Assembly (NCBI RefSeq): GCF_030272615.1
Contig: NC_081415.1
Location: 622,665,740 to 622,729,739, forward strand
Origin: Cryptomeria japonica
Taxonomy: Eukaryota; Streptophyta; Pinopsida; Cupressales; Cupressaceae
DNA length: 64,000 nucleotides
Direction: 5' to 3'
The notes beneath the pieces were generated by a model. The model saw only the letters and a program-made list of their open reading frames with translations, ran no database searches and was not told where the DNA came from. Made by a program: the position numbers and the translations under genes. Below are positions 1-10,891 of the stretch, in pieces (the first letter of the stretch is position 1; each line of letters starts with the position of its first letter).

Positions 1-225
1 CCCTCTCTCTCTCTCTCTTTCTCTCTCCATCTCCCCTCTCCTCTCCCTCCCTCCCCACTACTCTCCCTCTCCCTTCCTCCATACCCCTTATTCTCTCCCA
101 CCCTCCCCCCTCTTCTCTCCCTCTCTCCCTCCCTCCTTCCCTTCCACCTCGCTCCTCTCTCCCTCCACTCTACTCTCCCCCCCCTCTCTCTCTTTCTCCC
201 TCCCTCCCTTTTCATTCACATCTTT
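1..225. repeat. Polypyrimidine low-complexity tract
   Basis: Almost pure C/T sequence made of irregular CTCT, CCCT and TCCC runs with no constant unit. No gene is visible. It directly precedes the left palindrome array of the DNA-transposon-like element, so it could be flanking DNA into which that element inserted. Confidence 0.85.
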
Positions 226-237
226 TCTACTACCAAT

Positions 238-489
238 AGCGTGTACGGGGTACTGAAACTATTAGTTCACTGCTATGCCATAATTTTTTTAAGGCAAAGG
301 AGCACATACGCAGTACATATTACTTTTACTGAGCCCATTATTAATTACCATGCGATAACATTTTTTAGGCTTAGGAGTGCGTACACACTACTTATTAGTC
401 CAGAATGGGAAAAAAGAATACCATTGGGATTTTCAACATTTTATGGACTAACAGTGCGTACACGGTTATTAATGTAGCGTGTATGCGGT
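238..489. repeat. Left subterminal palindrome array of a DNA-transposon-like element
   Basis: Five imperfect copies of a 14-bp palindrome, idealised AGCGCGTACGCGCT, lie at 238-251, 301-314, 376-389, 453-466 and 476-489, separated by AT-rich DNA. The same motif recurs at least six times at 10892-11096 and not in between. Paired subterminal clusters of short repeats are typical of transposase-binding regions of plant DNA transposons (CACTA and Mutator groups are examples). No clear terminal inverted repeat or target duplication was found, so the exact end is unknown. Confidence 0.6.
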
Positions 490-520
490 TTATAGACATA
501 GTTTTAGTTGCCCAAGAGCC

Positions 521-555
521 TCAACGACCTCAAAAGAAGTTTTTGAGGTCGTTGA
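521..555. other. Perfect 15-bp inverted repeat (hairpin)
   Basis: TCAACGACCTCAAAA (521-535) is followed after five bases by its exact reverse complement (541-555). It lies between the left palindrome array and the first predicted splice donor at 607, so it would fall in the 5' leader of the left gene if transcription starts in the array. A structural or regulatory role is inference. Confidence 0.75.
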
Positions 556-792
556 AGGCCCCACTGGAACCGTGTCTGCACTGCTATCACTGTTTTATAC
601 ATAGAAGTAAGTGAATTTTTTGTTTTTGCATGATTTCAAATGATTGAATTGTTGTTCTTATTAGTTTTTGTCAACAGTATTGTGATTGTTTAATAGTTTG
701 ATTCCAAAAAATAGTGATAAGATGTATATTTATGGTTATTTGTTTGTTTATGAACTTTTGTTTACATATATATGTAATATGATTCTATTTAG

Positions 793-995
793 GACAACCG
801 ATATCAACCATGGGAAAGAACAAGCGAGGAATGATGGAACAACGAGAGGCTCAAAAGGAAAGACAAAGGCAACGTATGAAGAAATTGCGTGACATAAGAA
901 CAATGGGAGAAGAAGGTATGTCATCCTCAACATCTCAATTCTATTTACCAAACGAATATAATGCACCTAATGCAATTGAATATAAAATCCCATGA
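793..995 (+). CDS. Small basic protein, left gene of the DNA-transposon-like element
   Basis: Unrecognised gene reading inward from the left end. A donor (GAA|GTAAGT, 607) and an acceptor (ATTTAG, ending 792) suggest a non-coding first exon. The first ATG of the following exon is at 810, in good context (ACCATGG). The product begins MGKNKRGMMEQREAQ and is a highly charged Lys/Arg/Glu/Gln stretch, likely helical or coiled coil. A second good donor (GAAG|GTATGT) ends at 915. The frame alternatively stays open to a stop at 995, giving 61 residues, so either a 35-residue first coding exon or a small complete protein is possible. No downstream exon was identified. A DNA-binding role is only a guess from the charge and the element context. 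Confidence 0.4.
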
Positions 996-1294
996 GATGA
1001 TTTGTAAGACATTTTTTTGTATAATCAAATAGCCAAGAGCTAATTTGACCATATTTAGAGGCAAATTTTTGAATAATATATGACAATGTTTTGTGACTAT
1101 TTTGTGTGTCAATGTTTTGTGACTATGTTTTGAGTATATGTGATGTGTCCTTGATCAATCATGAGAATTCCTGATTCTTGTATAATCATGGAGATATATT
1201 TGAGTCATTATCAGGTCATAGGGGTCATAAATTGAGACTAGATACAATTTGAGCAAAAATTGTCATTGTTGTCAAAAAAGTTGTCAAGCAACTT
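996..1294. other. AT-rich spacer between convergent element genes
   Basis: The stretch between the stop of the small left gene and the stop of the long minus-strand gene is AT-rich and has no coding signal. The two genes converge here. It contains several near-repeats of TTTTGTGACTATTTTG around 1088-1130. Confidence 0.6.
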
Positions 1295-1828
1295 CTACAT
1301 TGCGTCGGTAGGGTATGACACTCGACGTTCGGGTGCTTTGGGATGCATGACAGGGGCATGCCTATCATAAAACTGTCCACCCGGACACGATTGTGACATC
1401 AGTTTGTGCACACGACGAACCAAATCAATTCTAGCCACTCCTACAACTTTGCATTGCATGCAACTGATGACTTTTGTAGCAGGCGAAAAATGCGACTCTG
1501 TAGATGGCTGCAAAACCACAATTCAAAAGCCAAGTTAGAATTATTTTGTAGAAAATAGTTCATAATTAACAACATAACTATGCATTTAACTTTAATTCCT
1601 TTGCAATTGAAATGTAGATTACCTCATCGGCTGATCTAGGAGCTAATGTCTTCGCTCTCCTCTCCTTGTCACTCTTAGGAGTTTTCTTGAAGACATACTT
1701 TAATGGATCCATGTTATGGTCATACCGCGAAGGGGTCTATTGTAGATTAAATGTACAATTAATACAATGTACTAACATAAATATATCAAAAACACTTAAA
1801 AGCTATAATATAGAGAACAATGACGTAC

Positions 1829-2062
1829 CTGTGCCTGATATGCTTCTCCAATGGACTAAGGATGGCTCACCATCGATGTAGAAACTGTTGCTATTACCTA
1901 TACAAAAAATGTTCAATGATTAAATACAATTAATATAATGATAAGTATTGAAGGTTAAAAATAATTAATTTTACATATCAAACAAAACTGTACCAGATCC
2001 TAAGATGCTTCTCCAGTGCAAGGAGGAGGGTTTGCCATTGATGAAATAGGTATGGATATTTC
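1829..2062 (-). repeat. Two tandem 69-nt exons encoding the same HWRSI repeat
   Basis: Minus-strand exons 2062-1994 and 1897-1829 are both exactly 69 nt, both phase 1-1, and encode near-identical 23-residue units of pattern GN..(T/S)(Y/F)(F/Y)I(N/D)GKPS..HWRSI.G. Both are flanked by consensus acceptor and donor sites. This is a straightforward exon duplication. The unit is not a domain I recognise. Confidence 0.65.
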
Positions 2063-2751
2063 CTGTATGAAAAATTATAAGATTATAATATATCACAAGT
2101 TCACATGTACGCATGCATATAATCATGAAATCAATAAAATAAAGTAGAGATATATACCTCCACCCTCTCTTGATCCACGGGTGAATCAGGTGCATTCAAC
2201 AAATCCACATAGCTCAATGGTCGTTGTACATGTAAAATAGACAAAAAACACTAATCAATCTACAAACCCCAAATAATACTTGATTTCAACATTTTCAAAC
2301 AATTGTACAACTAAAAATGTGTTCAATTACCTTCTTCCTACATTTTGGCTTCCTCGAGGAATCCTTTTTCTTAGGACGAGCCCTGTAGAGGGGGTACCCT
2401 AAAAAACAAAATTAACATGAGATATTATTACAGATAATAAATTAAATATAATTTTAAAAATCTAAAATGAAATGACTTGCATATTCCATCAAAACAATAC
2501 ATAAAAAGGGTTGTACAAAATATGATGTCGTATAGCCTTGTAGGCCAAAATCGATCGCTGAGAGCGTGATGTCATCAATCTGGGACATTTCGTCCCATGT
2601 CAACACCTACAAACCAGAAATTGGACCAAGCATTAAAGATAGTCAGTATATATTGTATTTTTTTGAATTCAAAGTGTACTATTCTATTTTAACATGTTAC
2701 AAAATTTATACCTCAGGCATCGAAGTTGCAGCTATAGTAACTGGGGGAGGA

Positions 2752-2756
2752 GTATG
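2752..2756. repeat. Target-site duplication, Copia-1 left (GTATG)
   Basis: GTATG immediately precedes the 5' LTR and is repeated at 9442-9446 immediately after the 3' LTR, a perfect 5-bp duplication. Confidence 0.95.
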
Positions 2757-3207
2757 TGTTGGTGTAAATAAATATTCATTTTGGATATTATTACATTTTA
2801 CTTAAGTTAACTTAGGATAATGCATCTCTTCGTAGTTTGGATTTGAGACACTTAGGGAAGTGTGCACATAGGGATAGAGCTTGTAGGAGAAATTCCACCT
2901 TTTGTGGTCTTATTTTGCCATTACACTCCACATTCGGTGGGTCATCCACCTCTTGTGGAATATTATATTATTTCTCCTACCTACCCCTAGTATTTCTTAC
3001 CTACCCTTGTTTCTCATTGAGCCACATGTCATAATTGTGTGCTCATACATCCATATGGCCTTGCCTATATAAGCAGGCCTATATTCATTGTATTAGTTAA
3101 TCCAGTTGATCATTTGCATATTGATGAGAATACAGTTTGTTCTTATCATTCTATTGTCTCTCCTTTTATGCTTTTCATTGTGTCCTTGATCTTGGCAAAA
3201 TCCTACA
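2757..3207 (+). repeat. Copia-1 5' LTR
   Basis: Starts TGTTGGTGTAAATAAATATT and ends AAAATCCTACA (TG...CA). It is nearly identical to 8991-9441. A TATATAAG TATA-box-like sequence at 3065-3072 is a plausible core promoter. Confidence 0.95.
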
Positions 3208-3220
3208 TGGTATCAGAGCT
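3208..3220 (+). other. Copia-1 primer-binding site (initiator Met tRNA)
   Basis: TGGTATCAGAGCT directly follows the 5' LTR. TGGTATCAGAGC is the well-known complement of the 3' end of plant initiator methionine tRNA used to prime minus-strand DNA synthesis. Confidence 0.95.
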
Positions 3221-4662
3221 GTTAGGGCTTCATTGATTAGTTTTTTGGAGACATTTTGGAGGCTTCTATTTTCGGATTTGGGGGTCTTCATTTTTTGGGG
3301 GTGTCGTACAATGATTTGGACATCACTGTTGAATCCGGGAGGCCGTTTCCATGAATTTCAACTATAAAGTCGACCTATTTTGGTGAGAAATTTTTTTTCC
3401 CCATTTTGGCTATTATTGTACGAATTTCAAAAAAAAAATTTATTATTTTTAGAAAGAAAAAAAAAGGAAAAAAGAAAAATTTCGAAAAAAAAAAATCAAA
3501 ATTTTTATTTTTGGGGGGTCTGCAGACCCCCACCCCCGTGACCTCGCAGTACCCTGCAGGTTGCAGGTTGCAGGGCCGTACCTGCGTTGTCGGAGCCTCC
3601 CGCTGCTACCGCTGTGAACCTCCTGCCGGCCACCCAGACACACTGCCGGCTGCCGCGCCTACAGCCTCCCGTCGCCCTGGCCCTCCAGCGACCTGCAGAC
3701 TCCCGTCGCCGGCCCTCTGGCACCGACGCCTACCGCTGGCTCGGCTCTCCGGTGACCTGCTAGACTTCCCTCCCGTCGGCGGTCCTCTAAACCGGTGGAC
3801 CCGCGCCCGCCATGTGGCAGCGGCCATTGGCCCACGATCAACAACCGTACGCCTAGTCACCACCACATCAGCAGCCCAGTCAGCTGCCAAGTCACCGCGC
3901 CATGTCAGCAGTCCGTACGGTATGGAAGCCCAGTCAATAGGGAGGTGAAGTTTTCGCAATGGTCATATTGCCGTCATATTTAAGCCCATAAATTGCTGAC
4001 GTTAGTGCCACATCAGCAGACTTTTGAAATTTTTTGACCCCCTCTTCATTGAGCTTTTCAGTTTTGCAGTTCAACTTTGAAAGGCCATATCTTGCTCATT
4101 TTTGCTCCTTTTTTGGTGCAATTTTTTTTGAAATGGGCTAAAATTTCATGATCTTCGCAATAGTGTGGTTATTTTCTAATTTTGGTGCACAATTTTTTTA
4201 GAATTTTCAGATTCTCTCAGTTGTACTTGTCTAATCCTTAATTCTGCAACTTCAAAGGCCTCGTTTGAGCTCATACGACCTTCTTTTCAGGTGCCGTTCT
4301 TTTTGAAAGTGCATGTTTTTTTGTCTACTTTCATAATCTATGATCAGATTTCAGAGATTTTGAGTGGAAATTTTACTTTCAGATATTGGTCTTATTTGGC
4401 CTATTAGGTACTTGTAAAGTGCTTGGATCTTAGTTTAGATCTCTTGCATTATTAGTTTGAGTCTCTTTTGGCCTTATTGAGACAGTTGTAAAATTGTAAT
4501 CAGAAGCCCACTTTGCCATTTTTTGCAAGTGGCCCATTGTATACGCACTAAGTATAAAGTGCCAAATCATCACTTTTGGGGGGGGGTTCTTTGATTGAGT
4601 GAATTTGGGGGGGTGTCTTGTTTGATTGTGCCTCTCTTTGTGCTCTTTCATTTTTTGTTGCA
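3221..4662 (+). other. Copia-1 5' leader with an internal GC-rich block
   Basis: Untranslated leader between primer-binding site and gag. It is AT-rich apart from about 3513-3960, which is strongly GC-rich with many CTGCCG, CCGTCG and CCTGC motifs. That block starts at an 18-bp perfect palindrome (3514-3531, GGGGGTC TGCA GACCCCC). An open stretch (3406-3948) runs through it but has the composition of random GC-rich sequence and no recognised domain, so I do not call it a gene. The composition break suggests captured foreign or host sequence. Confidence 0.7.
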
Positions 4663-7600
4663 ATGAGTCCTCATAAATTTCCACCTTTAACTCCACATAA
4701 TTATGCATCATGGAAAATTAAAGTATGGAGTAAATTAATGGAAAAGGGTCTCACGCATTACATAGATGGAACAATAGCAGCACCACCTGATCCTAATGCT
4801 CAATTAGAATGGCTCACTAAGAATTGCATGGCTCTTGGAACTTTGCGCAAGTATGTATCAGATGATCTCATCTTTCATATTGAAAAGTGTACTACAATCA
4901 AAGATGCTTGGGAAATGTTTCAGAAATTGTATGGTCAAGTTGATGAAATCAGAGGCTATAAGATTGACAATGAGCTCACCAACTTGGATCCCAAGAGTTT
5001 TGATACAATCCAAGATTATGTCACCAAAGCAAATGAGCTAAGAGCAAAGCTTAAGGATTGTGGAATTGACAAAAAGGATGCTCAGTTGATATTCAACTTG
5101 TTGGACAAGCTTGCACCAGAATATGCAGCATTTGTGTCTAGCTTCCAAACTCATCGTTTGACAGTGGGGAGTTCCTATGTTATGCCTTCATTTGATGCTT
5201 TCACAGAAATGTTAATATTGAAACAATCTAAGTTGTTGAACATGGGCCTTCTCAAGTCTTCAAAGTCCAAGGCTTTGGTGGCAAATCAAGGGAATCAAGG
5301 AAGTCAAGGCAAAGATTCCAACAAAAAGAAGAAGCATTCTAAGTCTAAGCCACAACAGGAAAAAGGACAATCATCCTCTCCATCACAAGGCAATTTTTCA
5401 TCCTCTTCCAAGAAGGGGACACCACCTAAGAAGGATAAACCAACTTGTGCATATTGCAAGAAGTATGGTCATGATGAGCATCGATGTCATGCAAAGCAAG
5501 TTGATGAGTCAACTAATCTTCTTAAGAAAAACAACATCAACTTTCCATCCACCTACACAAAGAAGGATTCATCTCCTTCCTCTTCCTCACATTCTAAGGG
5601 AAAAGGGCAAGCATTTGTGGCTACAACAGGTTCTTCACAGCAATGGATACTTGACTCGGGTGCTTCATATCACATGGGTTCTACAAAGGAGCAGTTTTCT
5701 TCATTGGGGCCATCTAAAGTACCTCACATTTACATAGGTGATGATACACAAGTAGAGGTTGAAGGGAAAGGTTCAGTTGACATGGATGATGGAACATTTG
5801 AGAATGTTCTCTATGTTCCTAACTTGTCTACCAACCTTCTCTCTATCTACCAAATCACTCACTATGGGAATGGGAAAAAGGTTGAGTTTACACCAGATTC
5901 AGTTGTGGTAAAGGAACTTGATGATGATGCCTTGGTAGCAGTGGGACAAGTCAATGACAACTCAAGGCTTTATTCATTCTCCCACTTTGTGCCAAGTTCA
6001 CCTTCTAGGGCCTTGCTTACTCATTCAAATTTAGAAAATAAGCTATGGCACGAGCGGTTTGGTCACCTCAACTACCGCTATCTTCAGCAGCTTAGCACTA
6101 AAGACATGGTCACAAGTCTACCTCGAATCAGTTTTTCAGAGGGTGTATGTTCAGGTTGTTCCATGGACAAGCATTGCGAGGAGAAGTTTGATAAAGGGAA
6201 AGCTTGGAGAGCTTTGGAAGTTCTTCAACTTGTTCACAGTGATGTAGTAGGTCCATTTCCAGCACCTTCATTTAGTAAGGTCCGCTATGTCCTCACCTTC
6301 ATTGATGACTACTCCCGCTTCACTTGGGTCTACTTTCTTATTCATAAGAGTGAAGTATTTGACAGATTTCAGGACTTCAAGACTCGTGTGGAGAAGCAAT
6401 CAGGGAAAGTGGTCAAGAATCTTCACACAGATAATGGAAGGGAATATGTGAACAAAAGACTTGAGGATTTTTGTACATTTGAGGGGATTGATCTTCAACA
6501 TTCTGTCGCATACACTCTACAATAGAACGGGGTTGTAGAATGCAAGAATAGAACTCTCAAAGAAATGGCTAGCTGTATGATACATGCACGTTCTCTTGAT
6601 CCCGCCTTTTGGGCAAAGGCTATTAGTTGTGCCACTCACATCCAGAATTGGGTTCCTCACAAAGCTTTGGAAGGTATTACTCCTTTTGAGGCTTGGGCTG
6701 GTAGGAAACCAATTGTGAGACATTTCAGAGTCTTTGGGTGTCCAGCATGGGCTCGCATACCTCTGCAGAAACGCAAGGCATTGGAACCACAGAGTCGACC
6801 TTGCATATTTGTTGGATATCCCGAGGGTGTTAAGGCATACAGATTGATGGATCCTGAGACACATGAGGTGTTCATTGAGAGGAGTGTTCACTTTGAGGAA
6901 AGCTCTCCTAGCTTAGCCTCTCTACCTCCTCCACCTTCCTCCATTGTGGATAGTGATGTTAGTGATTCAGATGATGAGACTCCTACAACTCCAACTCACA
7001 GGGTTACACCTCCGCAGGGTCCACTTGTAGTTGAGGAGCCTCCTTCTCCACCTCCACCTAGACCTCGTTGGGCTCGACAGACACTTGAGTCCGCGGGTTC
7101 TCTTGTTGGGGATCCTTCAGATACACGGAGAACTTGATCACAGCATCAGGATCTACCACATGCATTCATTGCTACCGCTTCTGATCCACAAACATTTAGG
7201 GAAGCATCAGGGGTTCCTAAGTGGGACCAAGCTATGGAGGAAGAGTATAGTTCCTTGATGAGGAACAACACATGTGATTTAGTCCATCTCCCTAAGGGGA
7301 GAAAGATGGTTCGATGTAAGTGGATCTATCAGACCAAGTTTGCAGCGGATGGTAGTGTGGATAAGTATAAGGCTTGGCTTGTTGCGAAAGGTTTCTCTCA
7401 GGTTGTAGGTGTTGACTATACTGAGACCTTTGCACCCGTAGCCAAGATGAACTCCATTCATTTGACACTTGCTATTACTGCAGCTCATGGTTGGGCTATA
7501 CATCAGATGGATGTGAAGAGTTCTTTTCTTCATGGTGATCTTGATGAGGAGATTTATATGGAGCAGCCACATGGTTTCATCCAAGATACTTCCTTGGTTT

Positions 7601-8720
7601 GCAGACTACGGAAATCTCTCTATGGCCTTAAGCAGGCCCCCAGGGCTTGGTACGCTAAGATGGATTCCTTTCTTCTCTCCGCAGGGTTCACCAAGTGTCA
7701 TTTCGATCCGAATGTCTAAATTTTGTGATAGGATGACTCTCACTTGATACTTGTGCTCTATGTTGATGACTTGATCATTACAGGGAGTACTACATCCATC
7801 ATTACCAGGGTCAAATCTTCTTTGCATGACAAATTTGCTATGACTGACTTGGGTCTTTTGCACTACTTTCTCGGGATAGAGATTTCACAGTCACCTTCTG
7901 GGATTACACTATTGCAACCCAAGTATGCTCTTGATCTACTTGCACGCTTTCATATGGCTGATTGTAAGCCTGCCCCAACTCCCTTTCTTTCAGGAGTCAA
8001 GCTTGAGGCTTAGTGTTCTTCTCCACTAGTTGATGCCACTTTGTATCATCATCTTGTGGGTAGTCTCATTTACTTGACCCATACATTCCCTGATATTTCA
8101 TTTGTAGTTGGCATGGTTTCCTGCTTCATGCAGGAACCACATGAGCTTCATTGGAAAGCCACCAAACGCATCCTTCATTACATCCAGGTACACATCACTA
8201 TGGGATTCACTATGTAGTAGGTACAGGACTTCGCTTGGTTGGTTACACAGACTCCGATTGGGCTGGCGATCTTGATGATCGTAAGTCTACTTCTAGTTAC
8301 AGTTTTCACCTTGGTTCGGGCCCCATTTGTTGGCAGAGCAAGAAGCAACATGCTATTGCTCTCTCTTCGACTGAGGCTGAGTATCAAGGCGCTGTTAACG
8401 CAGTGACTGAGACCATTTGGCTCTAGCAGATCCTCACAGAGTTTGGATTGACCACTCCACGGCCTACAGTTCTACATTGCGACAATCAGAGTGCTATTGC
8501 GATCTCGAAGAACCCGGTCCAGCACCAACGGACCAAACACATTGAGATTCATATGCACTATATCCGAGAGCTCATTCAGGAGGAGGTCATTGATTTGCAG
8601 TATTGTCCTACAACAGAGCAGGTTGCTGACATGTTCACCAATCCTTTCACCGAGAGTAAGTTCCAGCAATTGCGAGCTCTCTTGGGGGTGCGGGATGTGT
8701 CATTAGGGGGGGTCAGCTGA
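4663..8720 (+). pseudogene. Copia-1 gag-pol polyprotein (nonsense mutations, one frameshift)
   Basis: One frame from 4663 to about 8187. I prefer the ATG at 4663 (MSPHKFPPL) to the one at 4618. Domains: gag of the UBN2/DUF4219 type (NYASWKIKVW), CCHC knuckle CAYCKKYGHDEHRC near 5446, and protease WILDSGASYHMG near 5644. A GAG-pre-integrase domain (LWHERFGHL) precedes the integrase, which keeps its three acidic residues (HSDVVG, HTDNGREY, NGVVECKN). RT has QMDVKSSFLHGDL and YVDD, and RNase H has YTDSDWAGD, STEAEY and DNQSA. Stops are at 6523, 7135, 7717, 7726, 7729, 8011 and 8424. Most are explained by single CAG or CGA transitions at positions where the family has Gln or Arg. A missing G near 8187 shifts the frame before RNase H. 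All catalytic residues I can locate are intact. Confidence 0.92.
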
Positions 8721-8990
8721 CTTCTCCTTCCTCTCTTATGGGGGGGACTTTTTCCTCTTTGAGGTTTTGTCCTTCTTCTTTGAGAGACTTTTGTACATTC
8801 ATCTCTCTTTTGGGGGGGAGTTTTTTTCCCACTGGGTTTTCTCCCTTTCTCCGTTTGTGAGAGATTGTATTGCATGGTTTTGCTTGCTTTTGCATTTGGT
8901 ACATGGGTACCTATCATGGCCTAGTAGCCGGGACCCATCTTGCATTGTTGACTTGAGTCTTCATTCCCCTAAGTTGCACTTAAGGGGGGG
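8721..8990 (+). other. Copia-1 3' untranslated region with repeated G-runs and polypurine tract
   Basis: G-runs of six to eight occur around 8706, 8742, 8812 and 8984. The last, ACTTAAGGGGGGG (8978-8990), abuts the 3' LTR and is the polypurine tract that primes plus-strand synthesis. The earlier runs could be decoy priming sites or form G-quadruplexes, which is inference. Confidence 0.75.
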
Positions 8991-9441
8991 TGTTGGTGTA
9001 AATAAATATTCATTTTGGATATTATTACACTTTACTTAAGTTAACTTAGGATAATGCATCTCTTCGTAGTTTGGATTTGAGACACTTAGGGAATTGTGCA
9101 CATAGGGATAGAGCTTGTAGGAGAAATTCCACCTTTTGTGGTCTTATTTTTCTGTTACACTCCACATTCGGTGGGTCATCCACCTCTTGTGGAATATTAT
9201 ATTATTTCTCCTACCTACCCCTAGTATTTCTTACCTACCCTTGTTTCTCATTGAGCCACATGTCATAATTGTGTGCTCATACATCCATATGGCCTTGCCT
9301 ATATAAGCAGGCCTATATTCATTGTATTAGTTAATCCAGTTGATCATTCACATATTGATGAGAATATAGTTTGTTCTTGTCATTCTATTGTCTCTCCTCT
9401 TATGCTTTTCATTGTGCCCTTGATCTTGGCAAAATCCTACA
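8991..9441 (+). repeat. Copia-1 3' LTR
   Basis: 451 bp, TGTTGG...CCTACA, matching the 5' LTR except for about 11 substitutions seen by eye. It is followed by the GTATG duplication at 9442-9446. Confidence 0.95.
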
Positions 9442-10762
9442 GTATGGGATACCGCTGCTGCATCTTGAAATGCATATTATTTGTCTGAATTTAAATCGAT
9501 GTATAAATGAAAATTCATTTATGTAATTACAAATTTAAAGTGATTGATAAATAAAATACTATGAATTCAAATCAACACACTTGGGTCTGTGGCTCATGGG
9601 CAAACAAGATGTCCATCAACTCATCTGTCAACACGAAATCCTCAACCGTGTGGGCCTGACATCTACTCTTGCAAATCTTGCATAGATGAGATGATGATCC
9701 ATCTGCACCGGCTGCATCATCTACCCTCGAGCATAACCCCAAGCAATTGACACACATATGCTGGATGGGCTCTCTATCGCCACCTAATGGTTCATCATCC
9801 AATACAATAGGGTGTGCTAATGATGTCCCATGCTGGATGATGACACCAGTCAATGTTGTGGCTGCCTGAAGAGTCTGTAGCTCCATCGACTCTTTTAGCT
9901 CTACTGGGACAGCCTGATGCACCTTGGGTTTGGGTGCTAGGGGGCGACGAGTCTCCACGGGTAATCGCCTATAGGCTCTAGGTCTATCTTGGGTAGAGCC
10001 ACCACCTCTACCATGGAACTCTCTCATGTCAAAATAGTTTGGGCGCACATTGAGCACAAACTCACAATATACTTTTCTCAAAAAATATAATGGCACCTCA
10101 TAATAATTACAAGGTGGATCATCAAAGACCATCCACTACCTCTGCCAAAAAGGATTCTTCATCTGCACATTAGTACACCAATGTATGGGAAACCTCTTTG
10201 CATTAGGAGGTAATGACTGACTAGTTTTGGGATCAACGCAAAGGGCACATATTTGTTGTTTACTAATATTTTTGTTTTTTACTCCATCATATGATAGCCC
10301 ATCGGCATAAAATTGACGACACCTATCCCTAAAGCTTCCCCATTTGGTAATTTGTGTGGAAACAGCTATGGTACCACTAGCTAATGTTTCTAGGCTAGTG
10401 GCGAGGGATTGATGATGCTCAAGTTCACAAGTTTTCAATTTAACAATCAGTCTATTGATTTTAGACGTATTTTGTTCTAACTGATTAATTAATTGCTCCC
10501 GTGTTTCAGGTGTGTGGTCAAAAGGAGGAATTGGGGGTTGTTCTTGTGTGTTTTCAGGAGGTGCATTTGGTTGTTCTTGTGGGTTTTCAGGAGGTGCATT
10601 TGGTTGTTCTTGTTCTGGATTAGAAGAATCTGGTTTTTGAAACAAAAAATGAAAAAACCTAATCAAAATTAATGAAATTAAATTCAAAATGTAAAACAAA
10701 TTGAACAAAGGGAAAGAAAGACAAAAATAAACAAAAATAAACAAAAACTAACCTTGATCCAT

Positions 10763-10891
10763 AGCTTGGAGGACAAATATAACACCCCGTTCATGGTTTA
10801 GAAGAAGAAATAGGTAAAAAATGAAGTAAAAAATGTGCTATTCACGAGTAAATGAGACCCAGTTTCTTTTTAAAAACTTTTTTTACCAGGC
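10763..10891. promoter_or_regulatory. Upstream region of the interrupted minus-strand gene
   Basis: Short spacer between the proposed ATG (10762) and the right palindrome array. In plant DNA transposons the promoter of an inward-reading gene commonly lies in the terminal repeats. Here only position supports this, and no TATA box was singled out. Confidence 0.3.

Larger units (their letters stand above)
2757..9441 (+). mobile_element. Copia-1: complete Ty1/copia LTR retrotransposon
   Basis: The element is 6,685 bp and bounded by GTATG duplications. In order it has a 5' LTR (2757-3207), a primer-binding site (3208-3220), a 1.4-kb leader, one gag-pol frame (4663-8720) with domain order gag, protease, integrase, RT, RNase H (diagnostic for copia), a polypurine tract (8978-8990) and a 3' LTR (8991-9441). 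Both LTRs are 451 bp, and by eye differ at about 11 positions, so this is one of the younger insertions here. Seven in-frame stops and one 1-bp deletion near 8187 make it non-coding today. It sits in an exon of the surrounding element's minus-strand gene. Confidence 0.95.
1295..10762 (-). pseudogene. Multi-exon gene of the DNA-transposon-like element, interrupted by Copia-1
   Basis: Unrecognised gene reconstructed from splice sites and open frame. Proposed exons (minus strand): 10762-10753 (MDQ), 10629-9581, 9457-9447 joined to 2756-2712, 2606-2477, 2398-2331, about 2235-2158, 2062-1994, 1897-1829, 1736-1623 and 1507-1295 (stop). The product starts with a Pro/Gln/Asn repeat (EQPNAPPEN twice). 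A coiled-coil-like segment follows, then a Cys/His cluster (ICALC...HWC) and a second CxxC...CxxC...C cluster (CVNCLGLC...CKICKSRC). The C-terminal exon is Cys- and Arg-rich. In-frame TAG at 10136-10138 lies inside otherwise continuous coding sequence. Copia-1 splits the third exon. Several junctions (into the third exon, the GNIHT exon and the 1736-1623 exon) do not keep phase, so exons are missing, alternatively used or decayed. No transposase signature was recognised. Confidence 0.5.

Noticed and set aside
3406-3959. 180-aa plus and 117-aa minus frames in the Copia-1 leader
   Set aside because: Overlapping open frames on both strands in GC-rich DNA; no domain, no start context, and located in an untranslated leader.
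6517-6891. 124-aa minus frame across Copia-1 integrase
   Set aside because: Antisense shadow of the conserved integrase reading frame, with no independent signal.
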